Positions 9,547 to 19,253 of a stretch of 64,000 nucleotides of DNA are shown here, one piece after another (positions within the stretch are counted from its first letter, which is position 1; every line of letters begins with the position of its first letter). Origin of the DNA: Chelativorans sp. Marseille-P2723 (GTDB taxonomy: Bacteria > Pseudomonadota > Alphaproteobacteria > Rhizobiales > Rhizobiaceae); NCBI RefSeq assembly GCF_902809845.1, contig NZ_CADDWI010000013.1:1148114-1212113 (forward strand). The letters run 5' to 3'. Below the pieces are notes generated by a model that saw nothing but the letters and a program-made list of their open reading frames with translations, searched no databases and was not told the DNA's origin. Made by a program: the position numbers and the translations under genes.

Positions 9547-9717
9547 ATCGATACTCCGCTGGAAATCGCAGCCATCTATTATCGAGGCCGTTTTCCCGGC
9601 GGGGTTTAGCGACGCGGCGCGCATATAGTCAACCAAGGGTGTTACGCCGGCTCACATATTTCAACGCATTGAACGCCTTCGTGGGATCACAAATTGTGGA
9701 GGGGGAGAAGAAACCCG

Positions 9718-9918
9718 TCAGTTTTCAGGGTCCTCATCCTCCTGAGGGCGTGCCGGAATGACATAGGCTCCTGACAACCAGCGATTGAGATCGATCTCCT
9801 TGCAGCGTTCGGAACAGAACGGGTAGAACTCACGCACGGAGGGTTTGCCGCATTCGGGGCACGGACGCTTAGGGCGCAGCGGAGTCACCTTGTCGGATGT
9901 GCCGTGTTTCGTGTTCAT
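9718..9918 (-). CDS. yacG: DNA gyrase inhibitor YacG, zinc-binding
   Basis: Short zinc protein of 66 residues, the family's normal size. Four cysteines form the ligand set: Cys20 and Cys23 (CPECGK), Cys35 and Cys39 (FCSERCK), followed by the family signature [14 protein letters not shown]. In Escherichia coli YacG binds GyrB and blocks DNA binding by gyrase. The start codon overlaps the stop of maf by four bases (ATGA), so the two are translationally coupled. Confidence 0.93.
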   Translation of the reverse strand: MNTKHGTSDKVTPLRPKRPCPECGKPSVREFYPFCSERCKEIDLNRWLSGAYVIPARPQEDEDPEN

Positions 9919-10550
9919 GCCGCAGGGGTATTCCCGGATTGCCAGTTCTTGTGGACAATATAGCCGTCGGCAGTGAGCAAACCGACAGTCTCATAAAGCG
10001 GAAGGCCGACCACGCCCGTGTAGGAACCGACGATCTTCACTACGAAGCTGCCTGCAAAGCCCTGAATGGCGTAGCCGCCTGCCTTGCCGCGCCACTCGCC
10101 GGAAGCCAGATAGCTTTCCATCTCTTCGCGCGACAAACGCTTGAAGCGGACCCGTGTTTCCACCAGCCTGTGGCGCAGCTTTCCCGCGGGCGTGAAGAGA
10201 CAGATCGCCGTGTAAACCCTGTGCGACCGTCCGGAAAGCAGCCGCAGACAATTAGACGCCTCTTCCGCAAACTCGGTCTTGGGCAAAATCCTGCGGCCCA
10301 CCGCTACGACCGTGTCAGCAGCGAGTATAAAGGCACCCTCCGCCTCACCGTCCTTCTTCAGCCGCTCCAGCGCCTTGTCCGCCTTGGCGCGCGCCAGTCG
10401 CTTCGCCAGCGAGCGTGGATGCTCCGCCCTCGAAGGAGTCTCGTCTATCTCGGCGGGCATCAGGCGGTCCGGCTCGATTCCGGCTTGCTGGAGAAGTTCC
10501 ACACGCCGAGGCGAAGCCGACGCCAGGATGAGTTTGCCAGGCGCGCTCAT
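9915..10550 (-). CDS. maf: Maf-like nucleotide pyrophosphatase (septum formation family)
   Basis: Hydrolyses non-canonical or modified nucleoside triphosphates. The SASPRR motif lies at the N-terminus ([14 protein letters not shown]), AADTVVAVG in the centre and the conserved [13 protein letters not shown] near residue 155. The ATG at 10550 gives 211 residues, matching the family. An upstream TTG at 10586 is also open but would add twelve residues before the first beta-strand. It lies between infA and yacG, a common order in Hyphomicrobiales, and overlaps yacG. Confidence 0.9.
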   Translation of the reverse strand: MSAPGKLILASASPRRVELLQQAGIEPDRLMPAEIDETPSRAEHPRSLAKRLARAKADKALERLKKDGEAEGAFILAADTVVAVGRRILPKTEFAEEASNCLRLLSGRSHRVYTAICLFTPAGKLRHRLVETRVRFKRLSREEMESYLASGEWRGKAGGYAIQGFAGSFVVKIVGSYTGVVGLPLYETVGLLTADGYIVHKNWQSGNTPAA

Positions 10551-10611
10551 CAGAAAATGTCGATCCAATCGGGTCGCAACCCGCAATTTCCGGGCAAAAC
10601 CGCAAGCTTCC

Positions 10612-10830
10612 TTACTTGAAGCGGTAAGTAATCCGACCCTTGGTCAGATCGTAGGGCGTCATTTCCACGAGAACCTTGTCACCGGTCAACACGCGAATGC
10701 GGTTCTTGCGCATCCTCCCTGCCGTGTGGGCGATGATTTCGTGATCATTTTCAAGTTTCACCCGGAACATTGCGTTTGGCAGCAACTCGGTGACTACACC
10801 GGGAAATTCCAGGACTTCTTCCTTCGGCAT
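10612..10830 (-). CDS. infA: Translation initiation factor IF-1
   Basis: 72 residues, full length, a single OB-fold. It binds the ribosomal A site during initiation. Diagnostic segments are [30 protein letters not shown] and [16 protein letters not shown] at the C-terminus. It sits upstream of maf and yacG on the minus strand, with about 130 bases to the next upstream gene, so it probably has its own promoter. Confidence 0.97.
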   Translation of the reverse strand: MPKEEVLEFPGVVTELLPNAMFRVKLENDHEIIAHTAGRMRKNRIRVLTGDKVLVEMTPYDLTKGRITYRFK

Positions 10831-10962
10831 CCGAAACCTTTGTTTTGGCGGACAGTGGCGGCCAGGACCGAACTTACCGCCTGGATTCCAGGCGGCAGGA
10901 ACGGGTCAGGCCGAAATCGGGCGGAAACTAGCCCATCCGGCCGCATTTGTGAACATGCTTGT

Positions 10963-11454
10963 TTACCTTTCGTCAGATGGTATCGCAGAAGCGAAGTGGA
11001 AGCGGCGCTTGATCCGCTCGGCTAAGCCATCACGGACCTCACGATAGGCTGCGAGCACATGCTCGCGAGCGCCCTCGATCACTGAAGGATCTAGGGTCGG
11101 CCAGTATTCCACCTCGACCGCCTGAGTACGCGTCAGTTCCATCGCAGTATGATGTGCCTCCGGCGAGAGCGTCACAATCAGGTCGAAATACAAGTCCTCC
11201 ATCTCGTCCAGCCGGCATGGGTGCCAGTCAGGGGGCAGGGAAAGGCCGCTTTCCGCGAGCACCGCGTCCACGAATGGTTCACGCTCGCCGCTGCGCACAC
11301 CCGCCGAAGCGACGAAGATGGATGGGGGAAGAAGGTTCCTGGCGAGGACTTCGGCCAGAGGGGACCGAATCACGTTTTCTCCACACAGGAACAAGACGGA
11401 ACGTGGCTTTGCCGCTTCGTCGTCTTGAGACTCTTGGCCTAGCCATCCTGTCAT
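10963..11454 (-). CDS. Low-molecular-weight protein tyrosine phosphatase family protein
   Basis: The phosphate-binding loop CGENVIRS fits the CX5R(S/T) active-site pattern of low-molecular-weight phosphatases and arsenate reductases. The acid DPS segment (TLDPSVIEG) near residue 125 matches the general-acid Asp. The substrate is unknown. The GTG at 11484 is also open but lacks a ribosome binding site and would overlap UPF0262 by 25 bases, so the ATG at 11454 (MTGWLGQ) is preferred. The gene follows the UPF0262 gene closely, an order widely kept in Hyphomicrobiales. Confidence 0.85.
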   Translation of the reverse strand: MTGWLGQESQDDEAAKPRSVLFLCGENVIRSPLAEVLARNLLPPSIFVASAGVRSGEREPFVDAVLAESGLSLPPDWHPCRLDEMEDLYFDLIVTLSPEAHHTAMELTRTQAVEVEYWPTLDPSVIEGAREHVLAAYREVRDGLAERIKRRFHFASAIPSDER

Positions 11455-11459
11455 CCTGG

Positions 11460-11945
11460 TCAACCCCGCCAGTGCAGTACGCACACGAGCGTGAAGAGGC
11501 GACGTGCTGTATTGAAATCCACCTCTATCTTGCCGGAAAGCCGCTCCATCAATGTCTGCGATCCCTCATTGTGGAGCCCGCGGCGTCCCATGTCGATTGC
11601 CTCGATCTGGCTTGGAGATGCCGTGCGGATGGCTTGATAATAGCTTTCGCAGACGAGGAAGTAGTCCTTGACGATGCGCCGGAAGGGCGTCAGCGAAAGG
11701 ATGTGGGTGATGACAGGCGTGCCGTCTTCCCGCGTTACGCTGAGCACGAGGCGCGACTCCGCGAGGGAAATCCTAAGCCGGTAGGGGCCGCTCTTCTCGT
11801 CGCCAACGGGCTGGAAATGGTTCTCCTCGACAAGATCGAAGATGGCCACGGCACGTTCATGCTCGATATCCGGTGTGGCGCGGCCGAATGTCTCGTCAAG
11901 CTCGACGTCGATCAGGCGGGACTTGCCGGGATCACGCGCGCACAT
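11460..11945 (-). CDS. UPF0262 family protein
   Basis: 161 residues. Recognised as UPF0262 from the segments LIDVELDE at the start, [30 protein letters not shown] and [16 protein letters not shown]. The family is largely restricted to Alphaproteobacteria and has no established function. It follows hisD by nine bases and precedes the phosphatase gene, so it should be translated from the same message. No signal peptide or membrane segment. Confidence 0.88.
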   Translation of the reverse strand: MCARDPGKSRLIDVELDETFGRATPDIEHERAVAIFDLVEENHFQPVGDEKSGPYRLRISLAESRLVLSVTREDGTPVITHILSLTPFRRIVKDYFLVCESYYQAIRTASPSQIEAIDMGRRGLHNEGSQTLMERLSGKIEVDFNTARRLFTLVCVLHWRG

Positions 11946-11954
11946 CCATCTGCT

Positions 11955-13247
11955 CTAGGAGTTCATTCTTATAGAGACCGAGCGGCCATGGGCCTCTAGC
12001 CCTTCCGCTTCGGCAAGTGCGATCGCCGAAGGGGCCAGGACGCGAAGCTGTTCAACCCCCAGCCGCAGGATCGACATCCGCTTCATGAAGTCGAGCACGG
12101 AAAGTCCGGAGGAGAAGCGTGCCGAACGCGCTGTCGGCAAGACATGGTTGGAGCCGCCGATGTAGTCGCCGATCACCTCGGGTGTATGGCGGCCAAGGAA
12201 CACGGCGCCCGCATTGCTGATGCGGGATAGAAGGTTTTCGGCCTCGTCCGTTGCAAGCTCAAGGTGCTCGGGCGCAATTCGGTCGATGATCGCAGGCGCC
12301 TCATCGAGGCTATGGACGAGAATAATAGCTCCGAAATCGCGCCAGCTCGCAGCGGCAATCTCTGCTCGCGCCAGCGTCTTCAACTGCTTTTCAACCGCCT
12401 TCTCGACCGCGTCGGCCAATTGCGAATCGTCTGTCAGAAGGATGGATTGCGCCGCTGCGTCGTGCTCTGCCTGGGCGAGCAGGTCGGCAGCAATCCAGTC
12501 GGGATCATTGTTCCTGTCGGCCACCACGAGCACTTCGGAAGGACCGGCAATCATGTCGATGCCCACCTGGCCGAAGACATGCCGCTTGGCCGCGGCCACA
12601 TAGGCATTGCCCGGACCCACGATCTTGTCCACTGCCGGTATAGTTTCCGTGCCGTAGGCGAGGGCGGCAACCGCCTGCGCACCGCCGATGCGATAGATTT
12701 CGGAAACACCCGCAAGCTGCGCTGCCACAAGCACGAGCGGATTGATTTTCCCTCCGGGAGCTGGCACGGCCATGACAAGGCGCGTGACGCCCGCCACCTG
12801 CGCCGGAACGGCGTTCATCAATACGGAGCTTGGATAGCTCGCCATGCCGCCCGGCACGTAGAGGCCGACGGAGCCTATCGGCGTCCACCGCCAGCCGAGT
12901 TCCACGCCGAGCGGGTCCGTGTAGCGCAGGTCGGCAGGCAACTGCCGCCGATGATGTGCCTCGATGCGCTCCTTGGCGAGTTGCAGCGCATCGATCAAGC
13001 CCGGTTCCGTCGCCTGGCGCGCAGCCTCGATCTCGGCGCTGGACACCCGCATCCCCAACCCGCCCAGGTCGAAACGGTCGAAGCGTTCGGTATAATGAGC
13101 GACGGCCGCATCGCCCTCCGCGCGCACCCGGGCGATGATGTCACGTACCGTTGCGTCGACTTCTGCCGAAGCCTCACGCTTGGTTGACAAGAAGGCCTGG
13201 AAAGCGGTTTCAAAGTCAGCGTCAGCGGTGGAAAGCCTCTTTGTCAT
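11955..13247 (-). CDS. hisD: Histidinol dehydrogenase
   Basis: Catalyses the last two steps of histidine synthesis, L-histidinol to L-histidine with two NAD. 430 residues, full length. Diagnostic segments are LYVPGGMASYPSSVLMNAVPA, IVGPGNAYVAAAK, GPSEVLVVAD, QAEHDAAAQSIL (zinc-site region) and SNAGAVFLGRHTPEVIGDY. The start abuts the stop of the DUF2948 gene. Other his genes are not in the window; hisD in this cluster apart from the main his operon is usual in the group. Confidence 0.96.
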   Translation of the reverse strand: MTKRLSTADADFETAFQAFLSTKREASAEVDATVRDIIARVRAEGDAAVAHYTERFDRFDLGGLGMRVSSAEIEAARQATEPGLIDALQLAKERIEAHHRRQLPADLRYTDPLGVELGWRWTPIGSVGLYVPGGMASYPSSVLMNAVPAQVAGVTRLVMAVPAPGGKINPLVLVAAQLAGVSEIYRIGGAQAVAALAYGTETIPAVDKIVGPGNAYVAAAKRHVFGQVGIDMIAGPSEVLVVADRNNDPDWIAADLLAQAEHDAAAQSILLTDDSQLADAVEKAVEKQLKTLARAEIAAASWRDFGAIILVHSLDEAPAIIDRIAPEHLELATDEAENLLSRISNAGAVFLGRHTPEVIGDYIGGSNHVLPTARSARFSSGLSVLDFMKRMSILRLGVEQLRVLAPSAIALAEAEGLEAHGRSVSIRMNS

Positions 13248-13706
13248 TTAATCCAGATCTTTCGTACTGTGATGCGGACGCACCGGGGTCTCCCACGCCG
13301 CACCCAGATCGCAAAGGCGTGCCTCGATGCACTCGACGTCAAGGTGGAGGGTGGCGCCTGCGGCAAAGGCAAGTTCCACGACACCGGACGGTGCATCGCC
13401 CGGTATGAACCGGATGGCAAGCAGGGACAGTACCTCTTCCGGCTTGTTCACATCTATACCGGTCGAACGGACAGCAAGCACGCGGTCGAACTGTATCGCC
13501 GAAAGCCGCCTCTCATGTGTGCGACGTCGAAGAAAGCGTCCGCGTTTCTGTTCCCTTTCCCAGACAAAGCGTCGCACGGTCATCGCAAAGCGCTTCTCCC
13601 GCCTGTAAAATTTCATCTCGCCTATCTTGGACACCGCGTCCTGCACGTGGGCGGAGACGATGGCGAGATCTTCCTCGTCAAGGGCTGCCAGCTTCAGAAG
13701 GTCCAT
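13248..13706 (-). CDS. DUF2948 family protein
   Basis: 152 residues starting MDLLKLAALDEEDLAIVSAHVQDAV, the typical start of DUF2948. The open frame continues 61 codons upstream but that part overlaps murA and does not look coding. Arg-rich central part (KFYRREKRFAMTVRRFVWER) followed by RRRTHERRLSAIQFDRV. Function unknown. It is found between murA and hisD throughout the Hyphomicrobiales, and its TAA stop lies directly against the hisD start codon. Confidence 0.85.
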   Translation of the reverse strand: MDLLKLAALDEEDLAIVSAHVQDAVSKIGEMKFYRREKRFAMTVRRFVWEREQKRGRFLRRRTHERRLSAIQFDRVLAVRSTGIDVNKPEEVLSLLAIRFIPGDAPSGVVELAFAAGATLHLDVECIEARLCDLGAAWETPVRPHHSTKDLD

Positions 13707-13773
13707 CGATCCACTTTCCTGGCTTGGGGGAAGGCAAGCGCCTCGATCGCGCTCTTGTGCTTTCCCGCTTCTG

Positions 13774-15063
13774 TCAGCCGGAGATACGCTCGATCTGCGC
13801 ACCGCATCCCGAAAGCTTCTCCTCCAGCCTCTCAAATCCGCGGTCGAGGTGATAGACGCGATTGACCAGCGTCTCCCCCTCCGCTGCAAGCCCGGCGATA
13901 ACCAGAGAAACCGAAGCCCGCAGATCGGTCGCCATCACCGGCGCGCCCCTGAGACGCTCCACGCCGTCCACAATGGCCGTCTGGCCTGAAAGCGAAATCC
14001 GCGCGCCAAGCCGTGCTAGTTCCTGCACATGCATGAAGCGGTTTTCGAAAATCGTTTCGGTGATCCGGGACTGGCCCTGGGCCATGGTCATCAATGCCAT
14101 GAATTGGGCTTGAAGATCTGTCGGGAAACCGGGAAAAGGTTCCGTTTCCATGTCCACGGCGGCGATTCCGGCACCATTGCGCTTTACGCGGATTCCCGCA
14201 TTGGTGCGTGTGATCTCCGTTCCGGTCTGCTCGATCGTCTTGAGAGCCGCCTCCAGCAGGTCGGCGCGAGCGCCTTCCAGGAAAACGTCGCCGCCGGTCA
14301 TGGCGGCGGCCAGGGCATAGGTTCCGGTTTCGATGCGATCCGGGATGATGCGGTGCCTAGCCCCGGAAAGACTGGTTACGCCGGTGATCCTTATCGTCGA
14401 GGTGCCGAAGCCTGAAATCTTTGCGCCCATTGCGTTGAGGCATTCGGCCAGATTGACGATTTCCGGCTCACGGGCCGCGTTTTCCAGCACGGTCTCGTGC
14501 TTTGCCAATGTCGCCGCCATCATCAGCACGTGGGTAGCGCCCACGGAGACCTTAGGGAAGCGGTAGCGCCCGCCCGAAAGGCCGTTCTTCGCCCGGGCGA
14601 CCACATAGCCCCCGTCGATCTCGATCTCAGCGCCAAGCGCGCGCAGGCCATCTATGAAAAGGTCGACAGGCCGAGTGCCAATAGCGCAACCGCCAGGGAG
14701 CGATACCCGTGCCTCGCCCATCCTGGCAAGCAGTGGGCCGATCACCCAGAAGCTGGCGCGCATTTTCGAAACAAGTTCGTAGGGTGCGGTGGTATCCACG
14801 ATGCTGCGGGCAGAAAAATGGATCGTGCGCGAATGGCCCTTGCGCTGGTTCTCCCGGCGCCCGTTAACCGAATAATCCACGCCGTGATTGCCGAGGATAC
14901 GAATCAGCAGCTCCACATCCGCCAGGTGGGGAACGTTTTCGAGCGTGAGCGTGTCATCGGTTAGAAGAGAAGCGATCATCAGCGGAAGCGCGGCGTTCTT
15001 GGCACCGGAAACGGGAATGGTGCCATTGAGCTGATTTCCCCCGCGAATGCGTATGCGGTCCAT
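13774..15063 (-). CDS. murA: UDP-N-acetylglucosamine 1-carboxyvinyltransferase
   Basis: First committed step of peptidoglycan synthesis: transfers enolpyruvate from PEP to UDP-GlcNAc. 429 residues, full length. Lys22 lies in [11 protein letters not shown], and the active-site Cys126 in [14 protein letters not shown] is the residue attacked by fosfomycin. [13 protein letters not shown] and the C-terminal [16 protein letters not shown] region also match. It heads the minus-strand cluster DUF2948-hisD-UPF0262. A dyad-rich sequence lies about 80-100 bases upstream. Confidence 0.97.
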   Translation of the reverse strand: MDRIRIRGGNQLNGTIPVSGAKNAALPLMIASLLTDDTLTLENVPHLADVELLIRILGNHGVDYSVNGRRENQRKGHSRTIHFSARSIVDTTAPYELVSKMRASFWVIGPLLARMGEARVSLPGGCAIGTRPVDLFIDGLRALGAEIEIDGGYVVARAKNGLSGGRYRFPKVSVGATHVLMMAATLAKHETVLENAAREPEIVNLAECLNAMGAKISGFGTSTIRITGVTSLSGARHRIIPDRIETGTYALAAAMTGGDVFLEGARADLLEAALKTIEQTGTEITRTNAGIRVKRNGAGIAAVDMETEPFPGFPTDLQAQFMALMTMAQGQSRITETIFENRFMHVQELARLGARISLSGQTAIVDGVERLRGAPVMATDLRASVSLVIAGLAAEGETLVNRVYHLDRGFERLEEKLSGCGAQIERISG

Positions 15064-15140
15064 GAATTCCTTTCCCGGAAAATGAATCCGGCCTTTGGTT
15101 CGCGCGACTTACCTGTCCTAGAGCAAGGCTGCGCGCGGTT

Positions 15141-15164
15141 CAAGAAATTGCATTCTTGATGCAA
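15141..15164. promoter_or_regulatory. Overlapping dyads upstream of murA
   Basis: CAAGAA (15141-15146) pairs with TTCTTG (15153-15158), and TTGCAT (15148-15153) with ATGCAA (15159-15164). The same CAAGAA motif recurs at 15162-15167. It lies 78-100 bases upstream of the murA start, between it and the small gene 5' of it. It could be an operator or a weak intergenic hairpin. Confidence 0.3.
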
Positions 15165-15221
15165 GAAGCGCCTGCGAACATGCCATGCAGCCCATGGTGA
15201 GGCGACATGGGCGCCTTCCTG

Positions 15222-15404
15222 CTAGGCGTCATTGCCGTCTTCGCTCTTCCTGCCAATGGTGGGAATGCCTTCCGCGCGTTCGTCCGGCTTGCCTGCACGC
15301 CTTGAACGGGCCTGCGCCTTGCGCCGGGCAAGATTGGCGCGCAACTCGGCGGCGAGCCGCTTCTGGCGTTCGGTTTTCGTCTCGTTCCTTTCCTTCGCGG
15401 TCAT
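15222..15404 (-). CDS. Small basic protein, conserved hypothetical
   Basis: 60 residues, strongly charged, with an N-terminal stretch rich in Lys, Arg, Glu and Ala (KTERQKRLAAELRANLARRKAQARSRR) predicted to be one long helix. AGGA lies about ten bases before the ATG. Small proteins with this composition are common upstream of murA in Mesorhizobium-like genomes. No function is known to me. It is short enough that chance cannot be excluded. Confidence 0.55.
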   Translation of the reverse strand: MTAKERNETKTERQKRLAAELRANLARRKAQARSRRAGKPDERAEGIPTIGRKSEDGNDA

Positions 15405-15587
15405 GGTCGGTTCATCCTGCTCAATACGGGCGAAAAAGCGGCGGCCTCTGTGAGACGAAGCGGCCTCTCATCCTGCTTATATATTGGAGCGGGCGCTTGC
15501 GCTTGGCCAAGTGATATGGCAGAAGGCCGCCGAATGCGGCAATGCCATTTCCCAAGATCCGGTACGATCGAGGGAAATGGAAGGGTC

Positions 15588-15662
<75 letters not shown>

Positions 15663-15727
15663 TCTCACGTTGTTGATTTCATTGCGTAATTGACGAATTT
15701 CTCCGGCAGATTCACATTGACGCTGGT

Positions 15728-16999
15728 CTATCGGACGGGCTGCGGCTCTTCCTGCTCCGGTTCAGGAGCTGGCATTTCCTCGGTTCGCGGATCGTAAGCG
15801 ACGGGAGCGGAAATTCCGGAGTCGGTTGCGGCCACGTAGTCCGCGCTGTGCATCGTCGGCGGACGCGCCAGTGTTCGTATCCGCAGCAGGATGAAGACCG
15901 TCAGCATAAGACAGATCACGCCACTTGTCAGAAAAAGCGCATCGGGACCCGCAAGGCGCATAGCAAATGCGCTAATGAGCGGACCCACCACGGAACCCAC
16001 ACCATTCAGGAACAGCAGCCCGCCTGAAACCTCGACGAAGCTTTCGTCGGTGATCAGGTCGTTCGCGTGAGCAACTGAAAGGGCATAGAGCGGAAATGTG
16101 AATGCGCCGAAAAGAAAGGCGAGCGGCAGGACTCCAGGGCTCCAGAACCGGCTGGCCAGGAAGAGCGAAAAGCCGGTCAGAGCCGACAAGAATGCGGCCA
16201 GAGCGATAATCGCGCGGCGGTCGAATCGATCCGAAAGTCGTCCGAAAGGCCACTGCGATAGCGCCCCGCCCAGTACGGTGACGCCGATGAAGGTGGCGAC
16301 GCCTCTGACGTCCAGGCCAGCACTGGACGCGAATACCGGGGCAAGTGACCAGAACGCCCCGTTGACCAGCCCGACGGCGAAACACCCCGAGGCACCAGCC
16401 GGCGACATGCGCATGAGCCGGAACGGCTGGATCCTTACTGCTGTCAATGGCGCGGGTGCTGCAATCGCGGTCAGTGCGACTGGCACCGCTGCCAGAGAGA
16501 TGATGATGGAGGCGATGATGAACGGCGTAAATCCGCCGGGATTGTAAAGGGTCAGGAGGATCTGACCGCCGATGATCGCTGCGAAGGTGAGGGTGGTATA
16601 GATCGAGAAGACCGTTCCGCGGGAAGCATTGTCAGTGCGCTCGTTGAGCCAGCTTTCGATGACCAGGAAGAGGGAGGCGATGCAGTAGCCGGTACCGGCG
16701 CGCAAGAGCCACCATGTCCACTCCTCCAGTGTCAGAACGTGGAAAAGCGGAATCACGGACGCAATCGCGGACATCGCGGTGAACACCCTTATGTGCCCCA
16801 CAGGCCGTACCAGATAGGCGACGGAGAGGCAGCCGGCGACGAAGCCCACGAAATAGCCCGACCCCATGAGGCCGATAGACAATGGAGGAAAGGCTTCCGC
16901 CTCCGCGCGAAGGGGCAGCAGCGTTGTCAGTAGCCCGTTTCCGGTCAGCAGGATGGTGGCGCTGAGGAGCAGGGCGCCAAGTTGCAAGATGACAGCCAA
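15728..16999 (-). CDS. MFS transporter, YcaD-like
   Basis: 423 residues with about twelve hydrophobic segments and the major-facilitator loop motif GRLSDRFDRR near residue 257. The N-terminal half (GSGYFVGFVAGCLSVAYLVRPVGHIRVF, then SLFLVIESWLNERT) resembles the YcaD/YfkF group of MFS proteins of unknown substrate. The hydrophilic tail of some 50 residues is rich in Pro and Glu. It stands alone, convergent with the tRNA-Thr gene. The substrate cannot be predicted. Confidence 0.85.
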   Translation of the reverse strand: MAVILQLGALLLSATILLTGNGLLTTLLPLRAEAEAFPPLSIGLMGSGYFVGFVAGCLSVAYLVRPVGHIRVFTAMSAIASVIPLFHVLTLEEWTWWLLRAGTGYCIASLFLVIESWLNERTDNASRGTVFSIYTTLTFAAIIGGQILLTLYNPGGFTPFIIASIIISLAAVPVALTAIAAPAPLTAVRIQPFRLMRMSPAGASGCFAVGLVNGAFWSLAPVFASSAGLDVRGVATFIGVTVLGGALSQWPFGRLSDRFDRRAIIALAAFLSALTGFSLFLASRFWSPGVLPLAFLFGAFTFPLYALSVAHANDLITDESFVEVSGGLLFLNGVGSVVGPLISAFAMRLAGPDALFLTSGVICLMLTVFILLRIRTLARPPTMHSADYVAATDSGISAPVAYDPRTEEMPAPEPEQEEPQPVR

Positions 17000-17121
17000 A
17001 TGCCACCTCCGACAGGTTCGGGAATGTCCTGTGTGGCATGTTAAAGGTTAGTTTGGAACGAAGTCATGAGCCAAGCACTTTCAGTGGACGTTGCGAGCCT
17101 GCTGTTCGACAATCGCCGCAG

Positions 17122-17511
17122 CTACAGCGGTATGCCTCGTTGTGCACAGTAATGATAAAGCGGCGGGGACTCGGCTTTGATCATTGCAAAGCGAACCATC
17201 TGAAAATCGCTCAATGTGCCTGCCTCATGATCATAGGTGACGGCAAACGGGCGGTGGCCGACATAATTGACAAATTCGCGTGTCTCGTCGCGCAGGTTAA
17301 CCCAGCCGCAAACCGTCAATTCTCCTGAGGAACTCCTTGCTGCTTTGAGGCCGGAGAACAATGCGTCCGGGTTTTGAAGGCTTCCGCGCACATCCTGTTC
17401 TATCCGGTGCAACTCGGTCCGCGATAAATCGTGCGCAGCATAATCTTTCGGACCTGGAGATGAAACACATCCCGCCAACGTTGCTGAGACAAGCAGAAGC
17501 AATGCCTTCAT
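17122..17511 (-). CDS. Small lipoprotein, unknown function
   Basis: 129 residues. MKALLLLVSATLAGC is a lipoprotein signal peptide with lipobox LAGC, acylation at Cys15. GGGAGG lies about ten bases before the ATG. The mature part has two further cysteines (VCGWVNL and HYCAQRG) that could form a disulphide in the periplasm. No known domain was recognised. It is divergent from manC. Confidence 0.75.
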   Translation of the reverse strand: MKALLLLVSATLAGCVSSPGPKDYAAHDLSRTELHRIEQDVRGSLQNPDALFSGLKAARSSSGELTVCGWVNLRDETREFVNYVGHRPFAVTYDHEAGTLSDFQMVRFAMIKAESPPLYHYCAQRGIPL

Positions 17512-17821
17512 GCGCTTTCACCTCCCCCTTTTTTGGCTATGGTGTGGGCGAGAAGGATGTGCGTCAAGCTTCAGATGATCTGCAGAAGACGTAGCGGTTC
17601 GTTTGTTAAAGGGGAGCCTGACAGACATAAAAGAGTGACAGGAGGCAACCTCCTGCCGTATCGGTCAAAACATATGTTGATACGTCTTGACCGACCGTAT
17701 TTCTGCCGTGTCTTGGAACGAGAACTCCGCACGTGGCGCGAGCAGAAGCGCGTGCGCCGGCAAGGTGGCGGGAATTTTTATGCGGCCATTGACTGGCCTT
17801 AAATACGGGGATCGGAATAAG
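17512..17821. other. Intergenic region between lipoprotein gene and manC
   Basis: 310 bases without a convincing gene. A short hairpin CAGGAGG/CCTCCTG lies at 17639-17655. CGGTCAA (17662-17668) is repeated inverted as TTGACCG (17687-17693), flanking the palindrome AACATATGTT (17669-17678). These dyads may be regulatory for manC, which starts 130 bases further on. The manC frame is open back to 17687, but that part does not resemble the enzyme. Confidence 0.5.
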
Positions 17822-19237
17822 ATGCAGGTTCTTCCAGTCATTGTCAGCGGCGGGGCGGGCTCGCGCCTGTGGCCTCTGTCCCGCGAGATGCACCCCAAGC
17901 CGTTCATCCGCCTGCCTGACGGCACGACGCTGATAGGGCGCACCTATTCGCGTGCAGCGGCGCTGGAGGGTGTCGAACGCATCGTCACTGTCACGAATCG
18001 GGAATTGCTTTTCCTGACAGCAGATGCCTATGCGGAGGTCGAAGCGCCCAACTGCCACAACACATTCCTGCTGGAACCGTTCGGGCGCGACACGGCAGCC
18101 GCTATCGCGCTCGCCGCTCTGCACGCGGCCAGCAGTGGTGCTGGCGAAATGCCGCTTCTCGTCATGCCTGCAGACCACCTGATCCGCGACGAAGCTGCCT
18201 TCGCGAAAGCCGTGGAGCGGGCCGTCGTTCTGGCCGGACAGGGCCGGATCGTTACGTTTGGCATCCGGCCGGACCGGCCAGAGACAGGCTATGGCTATAT
18301 CGAGGTTGAAGGTGAGGAGGTGCGTCGCTTCATCGAGAAGCCCGATGCCAAACATGCCGAAGAATATGTGGCAAGCGGCCGGACTTACTGGAACTCAGGC
18401 ATGTTCTGCTTTGCAGCCGCGACCATGCTAGGAGCCATGCGCAAGCATTGTCCGGAAATTATTTCCGGCGCAGAGGCGGCCTATGCCCGCGCATTGAAGA
18501 GCGAGGCAGATAATCGCGTTTCCTACGAGGTGGAAAGCGAAGCTTTCGCAGCCACCCCAGCCATCTCCATCGACTATGCCGTGATGGAAAAAACCGATAA
18601 CGTGGCCTGCGTCCCCGTCGAGTGCGGCTGGTCCGATATTGGCTCCTGGTCAGCAGTGTCAGAACTTGTCGAGCCGGACGAAGCCGGCAATCGCGTCACC
18701 GGCGAGGCACTGGTGGAGGGTGCGCGCAATTGCTTCGTTCATTCGGAGGACCGTCTCGTCGGACTGGTCGGCGTTTCCGACCTGCTCGTGGTCGATACGC
18801 CCGATGCGCTTCTCGTTGCCCATAAGGACAAAGCGCAGGAGGTGAAGAACCTTTACAACCGCCTGAAGGCAAACGGCAACGATGTAGCAAGGCTGCACCG
18901 CACTGCCCACCGTCCATGGGGCACCTACACGGTGCTGGAGGAAGGCGACCGCTTCAAGATCAAACGCATCGTCGTGAAGCCGGGCGGCCGCCTGAGCCTG
19001 CAGGCGCATCATCACCGGTCGGAACATTGGGTAGTGGTTAGCGGGACCGCGCTTGTGGTCAACGGCGACAAGGAAATGTTGGTGACGACGAACCAGTCGA
19101 CCTACATCCCCGGTGGTCACCGGCACCGTTTGTCGAACCCCGGCATTCTGCCGCTGGTTCTCATAGAAGTGCAGAGCGGAGACTACCTCGGAGAAGACGA
19201 CATCGTCCGTTTCGAAGATGTCTATGGGCGCAGCTAA
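17822..19237 (+). CDS. manC: Mannose-1-phosphate guanylyltransferase / mannose-6-phosphate isomerase
   Basis: Bifunctional type II enzyme that makes GDP-mannose for surface polysaccharide. 471 residues from the ATG at 17822. The N-terminal nucleotidyltransferase carries the signature VSGGAGSRLWPLSREMHPKP near residue 8. The central FIEKPDAKHAEEY segment is present, and the C-terminal cupin isomerase domain has QAHHHRSEHWVVVSG and the GGHRHRLSNPG metal-site region. The open frame extends 45 codons upstream but homology begins here. A glycosyltransferase gene starts 16 bases after the stop. Confidence 0.95.
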   Translation: MQVLPVIVSGGAGSRLWPLSREMHPKPFIRLPDGTTLIGRTYSRAAALEGVERIVTVTNRELLFLTADAYAEVEAPNCHNTFLLEPFGRDTAAAIALAALHAASSGAGEMPLLVMPADHLIRDEAAFAKAVERAVVLAGQGRIVTFGIRPDRPETGYGYIEVEGEEVRRFIEKPDAKHAEEYVASGRTYWNSGMFCFAAATMLGAMRKHCPEIISGAEAAYARALKSEADNRVSYEVESEAFAATPAISIDYAVMEKTDNVACVPVECGWSDIGSWSAVSELVEPDEAGNRVTGEALVEGARNCFVHSEDRLVGLVGVSDLLVVDTPDALLVAHKDKAQEVKNLYNRLKANGNDVARLHRTAHRPWGTYTVLEEGDRFKIKRIVVKPGGRLSLQAHHHRSEHWVVVSGTALVVNGDKEMLVTTNQSTYIPGGHRHRLSNPGILPLVLIEVQSGDYLGEDDIVRFEDVYGRS

Positions 19238-19253
19238 ACCAAGCGGAAGGGCC

